Below, piece by piece: positions 6,174 through 12,801 of a stretch of DNA of 13,062 bases. Position numbers and translations under genes: made by a program. Source of the stretch: DASTSN01 sp035760665 (GTDB taxonomy: Bacteria > Bacteroidota > Bacteroidia > Chitinophagales > Chitinophagaceae); contig DASTSN010000048.1 of the NCBI GenBank assembly GCA_035760665.1, forward strand, positions 1 through 13,062. The letters are read 5' to 3'. Each line of letters starts with the position of its first letter. The stretch's first letter is position 1. The notes under the pieces were generated by a model. That model had not been told where the DNA came from, searched no databases, and was given only the letters and a program-made list of their open reading frames with translations.

Positions 6174-8912
6174 ATGATCAGACTCCGCAAATTTAGTTTA
6201 AAATACCTTTTTGCCGGGATACTAACTGCAGCATTCTTATTCACAATAACGTGGAAATCAGCGGCACGTTATGTACATACGGAAAAGTTTTACATCCCTT
6301 TAACAGCGCAGGATACAGTTCCGGTTAAAAAAAACGATAGCCTGTTGCTGCCGGCAAAGAACCCGGCCGATACAATTCCAGTCAGGTTAAAAACTGATTC
6401 TACCCAACGAATTGATACATTTTCCCTGAAAATGTCGAACGACAGTTTAGAGGCCCCGGTTAAATATGAGGCACAGGATTCCGCAGTGGTGATGATACAG
6501 GATAAAAAAATCTTACTCTACGGGAAAACGCAAACCGATTACCAGAATGTAACCCTTACTGCGCCGAAAGTGGAGTTGAACCAGCAAACGCAGATCATGA
6601 CAGCGATTGGCAGTTTTGACAGTTCGGGCGAAATACTTGAAAGAGCACATTTCAAAGATGGTGACCAGGAATTTCAGAGTGACAGTATCCGGTTTAATTT
6701 TAAAACTAAAAAGGGATTAACAAAAAATACGTATACACAGCAGGGTGAGTTGTTTGTGCAGGGCAGGGATATTAAAAAGGTGGATGAAAATACGGTTTAC
6801 ATCAAAGAGGGCATTTTTACCACCTGTGATTATGATGTGCCGCACTTTGCCTTTAAGGCAAATAAGATGAAGGTGATCAATAAAAAACTTGCGGTATCCG
6901 GGCCTGCGCACCCTGAGTTTGAAGGCGTGCCCATTCCCATTTATTTGCCCTTCGGTTTTTACCCGCTCAGCCAGGGACGGCACTCGGGTTTGCTGCCAGT
7001 GCAATTTACCAGCAACCAGCAATTTGGCCTTGGATTGGAAGGCATCGGGTATTATAAAGTGTTGAGCGATTACTGGGATGTGGAGACCCGGGCCAATGTG
7101 TATTCATACGGCGGCTGGACACTGAATATACGCCCTACGTACCGGAAACGCTACCGGTACAGCGGCTCTTTTAACCTGGCCATTCAAAACACAAAGTATA
7201 ATTTCAAAGGAGATCCTGATTATTCAAAAAACCGGAGCTATAATATTACCTGGACACATGCGGTAGATAGCAAGGCGCATCCGGGAACCTCTTTTTCTGC
7301 CAGCGTCAATGCCGGATCTACCAAGTATGGACGGTATGTGCCCAACAGCCCTGCCCTGAACTATACCAATACCCAAAGTTCTTCCATTGCTTTTTCAAAA
7401 ATGTGGGCCGGCAAGCCGTATAATTTAACCCTGACAGCTAATCACAGCCAAAACAACTCACAGCACCTGATAAACCTGAGTTTACCCAATCTTGGATTTA
7501 CGGTCAATACCATCTATCCGCTGCAGAAGAAAGAATCGGTAGGCGCACCCAAGTGGTATGAAAAACTGGGAATTGGATATAATGGCAACTTCCGTAACCA
7601 GGTTTCTTTCTACGATTCGGTTAATTACAAACAACAGTCCGGTCAAACGTTTTTTAAACATTTGCTCGACACATTGCAGTGGGGTGGCCAGCAAAGTATT
7701 CCCATCAGTTTATCGCTGCCGCCTATTTTTGGAGGAGCAATCATGATTGCCCCCAATGTATCATTTAACCAGATTCTGATTTCGCAAAAAATGCACAGGC
7801 GCTGGGACAGCACTGCTAAAAAACTGGATACGACTTTTTCACGGGGATTGTTTACGGATCAGCAGGCTTCCTTTGGTATCGGTATAAGTACAGCGCTTTT
7901 TGGAACCTACCAGTTCAAAAGCAAAAAAATCGTAGCCATCCGTCACGTTATCAGGCCCACTTTCAGTGTAAGTTACAGGCCCGATTTATCGAAGAGTCAT
8001 TTTTATACAACTCAGATTGATTCTACCGGTTATAAACAACGCTATTCTGAATTTGAAAAAAGCATGTATGGCTATTACCAGGAGGGACGATATGGCGGCG
8101 TTAGTTTCCAGTTGGATAATAACCTGGAGATGAAAGTGCGGTCGAAAAAAGATACCGGGGAAAATGCGATTAAAAAAGTTAAACTCATTGACGGCTACGG
8201 GTTTTCTACCAGCTACAATTTTTTTGCGGATTCACTCAAACTGGCTCCTTTCCAGTTTTACTTTCGTACCAACCTGTTTGAAAAAATTAATATAACTGCC
8301 AATGCCACACTTGATCCTTACAAGAAAGACGATCATGGCAACCGCATTAACAAGTACACCTGGCAAGATGGAAAATTCAATTTAGGCAGCATCAGTTACG
8401 GTAGTATTTCGATGTCCACCTCGTTTCAAAGTAAACCCAAAGATGAGAAGAAGGCGCAGGAGCGAAAACAAATGATGCAGCAGCAGATGAATGATCCAAC
8501 TTTGGCAGGTGATCAGCAGCGGCTGCTGGATTACATGCGGCAAAACCCTGCAGAGTTTGTGGATTTTAATATTCCCTGGTCTATTAATATGGGCTTTTCG
8601 CTCAACTTTGTACGGCAGCAAAAACCCGATTACAGCGGATACCAGACTTCCATTAATTCCAATCTTAATTTTAGCGGTAGCTTTAATCTTACCCCCAAAT
8701 GGAATTTTTCTACCAACGGGTATTATGATTTTACAACACATAAAATGCAAACATTCAGTATGAGCATTTCACGTGATATGCACTGCTGGCAAATGTCGAT
8801 CAATGTAACCCCGATTGGGTATTTCCGTTTTTATAGTTTTACAATCAACCCCAAGGCTGGTGTGTTGCAGGATTTACGGATCAACCGAAACCGTTCGTTC
8901 TCCTCGTACTAA
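6174..8912 (+). CDS. lptD: LPS-assembly outer-membrane translocon protein LptD
   Basis: 912 residues from ATG 6174, a start set by the promoter at 6154-6161. LptD inserts LPS into the outer leaflet of the outer membrane. Order: N-terminal hydrophobic export segment (about 12-26); a polar Asp/Ser/Thr-rich stretch (about 45-95); an OstA-like jellyroll (about 100-260); then a large beta-barrel to the C-terminus, which ends in the aromatic Tyr. The match to proteobacterial LptD is best in EGIFTTCDYDVPHF (Cys218) followed by VPIPIYLPFGFYPLSQGRHSG, and in the last strands DMHCWQMSINV (Cys871). These are the only two cysteines. A Lys/Gln/Met-rich insert (about 754-797) interrupts the barrel before DFNIPW. 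It is divergent from the amidase-mlaD-ostA block and converges with plsC, sharing four bases at the stop codons. Confidence 0.92.
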   Translation: MIRLRKFSLKYLFAGILTAAFLFTITWKSAARYVHTEKFYIPLTAQDTVPVKKNDSLLLPAKNPADTIPVRLKTDSTQRIDTFSLKMSNDSLEAPVKYEAQDSAVVMIQDKKILLYGKTQTDYQNVTLTAPKVELNQQTQIMTAIGSFDSSGEILERAHFKDGDQEFQSDSIRFNFKTKKGLTKNTYTQQGELFVQGRDIKKVDENTVYIKEGIFTTCDYDVPHFAFKANKMKVINKKLAVSGPAHPEFEGVPIPIYLPFGFYPLSQGRHSGLLPVQFTSNQQFGLGLEGIGYYKVLSDYWDVETRANVYSYGGWTLNIRPTYRKRYRYSGSFNLAIQNTKYNFKGDPDYSKNRSYNITWTHAVDSKAHPGTSFSASVNAGSTKYGRYVPNSPALNYTNTQSSSIAFSKMWAGKPYNLTLTANHSQNNSQHLINLSLPNLGFTVNTIYPLQKKESVGAPKWYEKLGIGYNGNFRNQVSFYDSVNYKQQSGQTFFKHLLDTLQWGGQQSIPISLSLPPIFGGAIMIAPNVSFNQILISQKMHRRWDSTAKKLDTTFSRGLFTDQQASFGIGISTALFGTYQFKSKKIVAIRHVIRPTFSVSYRPDLSKSHFYTTQIDSTGYKQRYSEFEKSMYGYYQEGRYGGVSFQLDNNLEMKVRSKKDTGENAIKKVKLIDGYGFSTSYNFFADSLKLAPFQFYFRTNLFEKINITANATLDPYKKDDHGNRINKYTWQDGKFNLGSISYGSISMSTSFQSKPKDEKKAQERKQMMQQQMNDPTLAGDQQRLLDYMRQNPAEFVDFNIPWSINMGFSLNFVRQQKPDYSGYQTSINSNLNFSGSFNLTPKWNFSTNGYYDFTTHKMQTFSMSISRDMHCWQMSINVTPIGYFRFYSFTINPKAGVLQDLRINRNRSFSSY

Positions 8913-9652
8913 GTGGTGTGCCGAGTATAGTAATCGCTCATCAGGCTAAAGATTTTTTCCTTCAGCGCAGCGGCCGTCAGGCTCTTGTCGATTTCAACAG
9001 GGGGTAAAAAATGCATCTCCATCCGGTGAGGCCATAGATAAAATAAACGGTTGGCGGGCAAAATCGCTTTGGTATGAAAAATGATCGCCGGGATGATGGC
9101 TTTGCCTGTTTCGACGGCCAGCCGGAAAGCGCCGTCATGAAAGGATTTCAATGGCTGATCAGTTTTGTTGCGGGTGCCTTCCGGGTAAATACACATATGC
9201 AGCCCCATGTCCAACACTTTTTTCATCTGCGAAAAACTTTCCCGGCGGCTGGTTTCATCTTTCCGGTCGACCAGCACACTGCCTGTTTTGTACAGCATGC
9301 CAAAAAGGGGAATCCGTGCCATTTCTATTTTCGCAATCGTTTTATTGCCCCCGGGAATGGAGGGAGATGAAACCGGCACATCCATCAGTGAGTTGTGATT
9401 ACATACTACGATGTAGGTTTGTCCTTTTTTAAACTGTTCCTTTCCTTTTACCCGCAGCGGGCAACCAATAAGGGTAAGATAAATTTTCATCCACACGCGG
9501 GACAACTGCAGGAAACGAATAGTCTTTACCGGGTCTTTTCGAAAGTAACTGAATAGCAGGAACGGGATCATGAAAAGCAGCATCGTTATCACAAAAAGTA
9601 ACATGGCCCAGCAAGCAAAAAGGCGACCCAGTATATTTTTTAGTATGGTCAT
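8909..9652 (-). CDS. plsC: PlsC-like 1-acyl-sn-glycerol-3-phosphate acyltransferase
   Basis: 247 residues, usual size for the family. An N-terminal hydrophobic region (about 13-36) anchors it to the inner membrane. The acyltransferase motifs are present: NHNSLMD (H86 and D91 of the HX4D catalytic motif), VLVDRKD, and YPEGTR (E158) for phosphate binding. The expected reaction is transfer of an acyl chain to lysophosphatidic acid to give phosphatidic acid, but members of this family also acylate other lipids, so substrate identity is family inference. The start ATG (9650-9652) overlaps the stop of the upstream GNAT gene as ATGA, which points to translational coupling. The stop TAG (8909-8911) overlaps the stop of the convergent lptD gene; no hairpin terminator separates them. 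Confidence 0.88.
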   Translation of the reverse strand: MTILKNILGRLFACWAMLLFVITMLLFMIPFLLFSYFRKDPVKTIRFLQLSRVWMKIYLTLIGCPLRVKGKEQFKKGQTYIVVCNHNSLMDVPVSSPSIPGGNKTIAKIEMARIPLFGMLYKTGSVLVDRKDETSRRESFSQMKKVLDMGLHMCIYPEGTRNKTDQPLKSFHDGAFRLAVETGKAIIPAIIFHTKAILPANRLFYLWPHRMEMHFLPPVEIDKSLTAAALKEKIFSLMSDYYTRHTT

Positions 9653-10242
9653 GCAATGTCTTTAAAAATCGTTTGTTTTAAACCCGGCCATTCCGCTTTT
9701 ACTACGCTGTAATAGATTGAGGTTCTTCTTCGGTTATTCCACATCGTCATATGACTGCGCAGGATACCTTCTTCCACACCACCGATATTTTGCAATCCTT
9801 TTCTCGCTCTTGCATTTAACACATCGGTTTTAAATTCCACCCGTTCAAAATGCAGTTCGTCAAATGCATACCGCATCATGGCAAATTTTGCATGGCGGTT
9901 AATACCTGTGCTCCTGAAGTCTTTGCCCAGCCAGCTCCAGCCAATCTCCAGCCGCAGATCATACATCGAAATATTCCCCATGCTCATACTGCCGCAAATC
10001 TGATTGCTGGCTTTCTCGATAATCGTAAATGGCCGGCGCCGGTTGGCCGACTGATCAGCGAGGGCGGTCTCCATCCATTGCTGCAGTTGTACAGGATCAG
10101 CAAGATTTAATGTGAAGTACTCCCACATGCGCTCATCCTGACGGGTTAGGTGCAAAAAGGGTTCATAATCCGATGCCCTCACTGGCCGTAATGCTACTTT
10201 ATTTGTCTCCAGTTCCAGTCCGGCAGGTATCATTGAAATCAT
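9649..10242 (-). CDS. GNAT-family N-acetyltransferase (Acetyltransf_3, RimJ/RimL type)
   Basis: 197 residues from ATG 10242; ATG 10233 (194 residues) is also possible. The frame extends to a TTG at 10263, but that overlaps a TAGGTTTG promoter element and is unlikely. The GNAT fold is seen in VALRPVRASDYEPF at the N-terminus, the acetyl-CoA-binding loop region FRSTGINRHAKFAMMRYAF (about 119-137), and the following HFERVEFKTDVLNARARKGLQNIGG strand-helix typical of RimJ/RimL-like enzymes. That last stretch is usual for the subgroup with VEFKTDxxNxxSxxAL motifs. The acceptor (a protein N-terminus, an amino acid or a small molecule) cannot be told. It sits 54 bp after ung and overlaps plsC by four bases. 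Confidence 0.85.
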   Translation of the reverse strand: MISMIPAGLELETNKVALRPVRASDYEPFLHLTRQDERMWEYFTLNLADPVQLQQWMETALADQSANRRRPFTIIEKASNQICGSMSMGNISMYDLRLEIGWSWLGKDFRSTGINRHAKFAMMRYAFDELHFERVEFKTDVLNARARKGLQNIGGVEEGILRSHMTMWNNRRRTSIYYSVVKAEWPGLKQTIFKDIA

Positions 10243-10260
10243 CTGAAATGAATTTTTGTA

Positions 10261-10268
10261 CAAACCTA
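10261..10268 (-). promoter_or_regulatory. Candidate -7 element upstream of the GNAT gene
   Basis: On the minus strand 10268-10261 reads TAGGTTTG, an exact TAnnTTTG. No good TTTG or TTG was found 19-21 bp upstream, so only half the promoter is supported. It would give a leader of roughly 12 bases to ATG 10242 and would let the GNAT-plsC pair be transcribed separately from ung. Confidence 0.4.
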
Positions 10269-10296
10269 CAGGAATTGCAGCGATTGACGGACCGGT

Positions 10297-10968
10297 TTAT
10301 AATTTCCAGTCAATCGGATCAATTCCGTTTTTTACGAGATAATCATTGGTTTTAGAAAAATGACGACAACCCAAAAATCCATTATTTGCGGAAAGAGGCG
10401 AAGGATGCGCTGCTTTTAACACAAGATGTTTGGCTTGGTCAATCAAAACTTGTTTATCCTGTGCAAATTTTCCCCACAATAAAAAAACCACATGATGGCG
10501 CATTGCTGAAATTTTACGGATTACAGTATCTGTGAATTGAGCCCAGCCGATTTTTGCATGGCTCATTGGCTCGCCGGCCCGAACCGTTAGTGAAGCGTTG
10601 AGCAGGAATACGCCCTGTTCTGCCCAATGCGTCAGGTTACCGCTGCGGGGGATCGGCACCCCAGTGTCAGCATGCAGTTCTTTAAAGATATTGATCAACG
10701 ATGGCGGTGGTGGTACGCCATCCGGCACGGAAAAGCAAAGGCCGTGTGCCTGGCCGGCACCATGGTAGGGGTCCTGTCCTAAAATGACCACTTTTACGCG
10801 TTGAAAAGCTGTTTTTTCAAAGGCATTAAAAATCAGGCTGCCGGGCGGATAGATCACTTTGCCCTGTTGCTTTTCTGTTTTCAGGTGCAGAACAATTTGA
10901 TGAAAATAAGGCTTACTAAATTCCTCTTTTAATACCTCTTTCCAGGAAGCTTCAATTTTTACATCCAT
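10297..10968 (-). CDS. ung: Uracil-DNA glycosylase, family 1
   Basis: 223 residues, close to the 229 of E. coli Ung. It removes uracil from DNA to start base-excision repair. The two diagnostic motifs are intact: GQDPYHG with the water-activating Asp (D66), and HPSPLSA with the catalytic His (H188). KVIYPPGSLIFNAF and VFLLWGKFAQ are also typical. I chose ATG 10966-10968; the frame is open to a TTG at 10992, but that adds eight residues the family does not need and runs into the divergent tRNA promoter region. It is the first gene of the ung-GNAT-plsC block. A weak TAGCTTG (minus strand, 10996-10990) is the only promoter-like sequence seen for it. Confidence 0.95.
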   Translation of the reverse strand: MDVKIEASWKEVLKEEFSKPYFHQIVLHLKTEKQQGKVIYPPGSLIFNAFEKTAFQRVKVVILGQDPYHGAGQAHGLCFSVPDGVPPPPSLINIFKELHADTGVPIPRSGNLTHWAEQGVFLLNASLTVRAGEPMSHAKIGWAQFTDTVIRKISAMRHHVVFLLWGKFAQDKQVLIDQAKHLVLKAAHPSPLSANNGFLGCRHFSKTNDYLVKNGIDPIDWKL

Positions 10969-10981
10969 TGCGACGAGTTGG

Positions 10982-11012
10982 TTTGTGTGCAAGCTAAAAA
11001 AAATTATCTTTG
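10982..11012 (+). promoter_or_regulatory. Bacteroidota-type promoter of tRNA-Arg
   Basis: TTTG at 10982-10985, a 19 bp spacer, then TATCTTTG at 11005-11012. This is a full match to the Bacteroidota primary sigma-factor consensus TTTG-N19-21-TAnnTTTG. The tRNA begins 22 bases after the -7 element. The -33 box lies only 13 bp from the ung start codon, so this promoter must overlap any ung promoter facing the other way. Confidence 0.85.
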
Positions 11013-11034
11013 CCTCTCGTTCTTAAAAATAAAT

Positions 11035-11108
11035 GGTCCGGTAGCTCAGTTGAATAGAGCAACTGCCTTCTAAGCAGTAGGTCACAGGTTTGAATCCTGT
11101 CCGGATCA
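11035..11108 (+). tRNA. tRNA-Arg (anticodon UCU)
   Basis: 74 bases, full cloverleaf. The acceptor stem is 11035-11041 with 11101-11107 (one G-U pair at the second position), followed by discriminator A at 11108. The D-stem is GCTC/GAGC. The anticodon stem is ACTGC/GCAGT with loop CTTCTAA, giving anticodon TCT at 11069-11071, which reads AGA and AGG. The variable loop is AGGTC; the T-stem is ACAGG/CCTGT. CCA is not encoded. The D-loop has A where G19 is expected (11053), and the T-loop reads TTTGAAT, with T where C56 is expected (11091). The two changes compensate each other. It has its own promoter and terminator. Confidence 0.97.
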
Positions 11109-11109
11109 C

Positions 11110-11141
11110 AAAAGCGGAGTCACAGCAACTCCGCTTTTTTT
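11110..11141 (+). terminator. Intrinsic terminator of tRNA-Arg
   Basis: A perfect 11 bp stem, AAAAGCGGAGT (11110-11120) with ACTCCGCTTTT (11128-11138), a 7-base loop, and a T-run to 11141. It starts two bases after the tRNA and isolates it from hutH. Confidence 0.92.
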
Positions 11142-11157
11142 GTTTCCGGCAATACGG

Positions 11158-11165
11158 TACTTTTG
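11158..11165 (+). promoter_or_regulatory. Candidate -7 element of hutH
   Basis: TACTTTTG is an exact TAnnTTTG, 16 bases before the hutH ATG. The nearest upstream TTTG (11139-11142, at the end of the tRNA terminator T-run) gives a 15 bp spacer, shorter than normal. The promoter may therefore be weak or activator-dependent, which would suit a catabolic operon; that is inference. Confidence 0.5.
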
Positions 11166-11181
11166 AAAACTAACAAGTGTT

Positions 11182-12744
11182 ATGGAATCAACTTTTCATT
11201 ACGGCACCGATCATTTAACAACCGGAAATGCGCTGGCGATTGCTTCAGGACAAATCAAAGCCGTATTAGCAAAACAGGCAATTGATAAAATAACAGCCAG
11301 TCACAATAGCGTTCAGGAAATTGTGAAAAATAATAAAACGGTTTACGGTGTCAACACTGGTTTTGGCATCCTGGCCAACACAAAAATTTCTGAAGAAGAT
11401 ACAGCTACCTTGCAATATAAAATCCTGCAAAGTCACAGTGTGGGGGTTGGTGACCCCATTCCTGCTGAAGTTGCCAGGCTGATGCTGATTACAAAAGTGC
11501 ACGCCCTTTCAAAAGGGTATAGTGGTGTGCAGCTTTCAACATTGCAGCGTATTATCTGGCATATTGAAAAAGATATCATACCTGTAGTGCCCGAAAAGGG
11601 GAGTGTTGGTGCCAGCGGCGACCTGGCTCCGCTGGCGCATTTATTTTTACCACTGATAGGGCTTGGTGAATGTTTTTATAAAGGCAACCGGATGCATACG
11701 GCAGCTGTTCTGCAACAGGAACAGCTGCAACCCATCAGGCTGGGGCCAAAGGAAGGCTTGGCGCTGATTAATGGCACACAGTTTATCCTGGCTTTTGCGG
11801 TGAAAGCCGTGCAGCGGATGCATAACTGCCTGGAAGCAGCTGATATCATTGGTGCCATGAGCCTGGAAGCTTTAACCGGCACCAAGGCTCCTTTTGACGA
11901 AAGACTGCATAAGCTTCGTCCGTATCAAGGCTGTTTGTTGGTGGCGCAGCGGCTCAGGTTGCTTTTGCACCATTCCGCGATTATGCAAAGCCATGTGGAT
12001 TGCGGAAGGGTTCAGGATCCTTATTCCCTGCGGTGTATGCCGCAGGTGCATGGCGCTTCCCGCAATGCCTGGCTGCATCTGAAAGAACTAACGGAAACAG
12101 AATTGAATGCAGTAACCGATAATCCCGTTATTTTAAGTGCCGCCGATACAATCAGCGGGGGTAATTTTCACGGCCAGCCATTGGCGTTGCCATTGGATTA
12201 CGCCTGCTTTGCCGCTTCTGAACTGGGAAATATCAGCGACCGGCGATGTTATCTTTTGCTTGAAGGAAAATGGGGACTGCCCATGCTGCTCATGAAAGAT
12301 GTGGGACTGAACAGCGGTTTCATGATTCCTCAATACACCACAGCTGCGCTGGTTACAGAAAATAAAACATTATGTTTTCCCTCCAGTGCGGACAGCATAC
12401 CTACCTCGCTTGGACAAGAAGATCATGTGAGCATGGGTAGTATCAGTGGCCGAAAATTGAATAAAGTACTGGATAACCTGGAAAACATACTGGCGATTGA
12501 ATTGCTCAGCGCCTGCCAGGCCATTGAATTCCGCCGCCCGCTGAAGAGCAGTGAATTGCTGGAGTTTGCGCATGATTATGTACGGGAGTTTGTCAGTTTT
12601 GCCGCTGAAGACCGCATTTTTGCAGAGGACATTAACCAGGTAGCCGGTATCATCAAAGACTTCAGTTTTGTTAATCAGGTAAATGCTTTTGCTGCTACCC
12701 GGCAAATTCAATTAAATGAAAATTTTGAGGCTTTTAGTATTTGA
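11182..12744 (+). CDS. hutH: Histidine ammonia-lyase
   Basis: 520 residues, the family's usual size (about 510). It converts L-histidine to urocanate and ammonia, the first step of the Hut pathway, in the cytoplasm. GSVGASGDLAPLAH holds A144-S145-G146, which cyclise into the MIO electrophile. Other family landmarks: the catalytic Tyr55 in VYGVNTGFG, SHSVGVGDP, QDPYSLRCMPQVHGA, TDNPVI, GNFHGQPLALPLDY, GLNSGFM, QEDHVSMG, and IEFRRPLKSS with E449. The SH before SVGVG and the Glu near the C-terminus favour histidine over phenylalanine or tyrosine as substrate; this is family knowledge. The start is ATG 11182, 40 bp after the tRNA terminator. hutU follows by 57 bp, so the two are probably one operon. 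Confidence 0.95.
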   Translation: MESTFHYGTDHLTTGNALAIASGQIKAVLAKQAIDKITASHNSVQEIVKNNKTVYGVNTGFGILANTKISEEDTATLQYKILQSHSVGVGDPIPAEVARLMLITKVHALSKGYSGVQLSTLQRIIWHIEKDIIPVVPEKGSVGASGDLAPLAHLFLPLIGLGECFYKGNRMHTAAVLQQEQLQPIRLGPKEGLALINGTQFILAFAVKAVQRMHNCLEAADIIGAMSLEALTGTKAPFDERLHKLRPYQGCLLVAQRLRLLLHHSAIMQSHVDCGRVQDPYSLRCMPQVHGASRNAWLHLKELTETELNAVTDNPVILSAADTISGGNFHGQPLALPLDYACFAASELGNISDRRCYLLLEGKWGLPMLLMKDVGLNSGFMIPQYTTAALVTENKTLCFPSSADSIPTSLGQEDHVSMGSISGRKLNKVLDNLENILAIELLSACQAIEFRRPLKSSELLEFAHDYVREFVSFAAEDRIFAEDINQVAGIIKDFSFVNQVNAFAATRQIQLNENFEAFSI

Positions 12745-12801
12745 TCTGATTATTATCCTACGAAGAAGCAGGGGGTACCTATATTTTAAAAACAAATTGC
12801 T

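Noticed and set aside
10969..10992. TTG start for ung giving eight extra residues
   Set aside because: The extension is not needed by the family and falls in the divergent promoter region; the ATG at 10968 gives the usual length.
11035..11182. tRNA-Arg as an integration site for a mobile element
   Set aside because: No integrase, no repeated tRNA 3' end and no foreign genes follow; hutH and hutU are ordinary metabolic genes.
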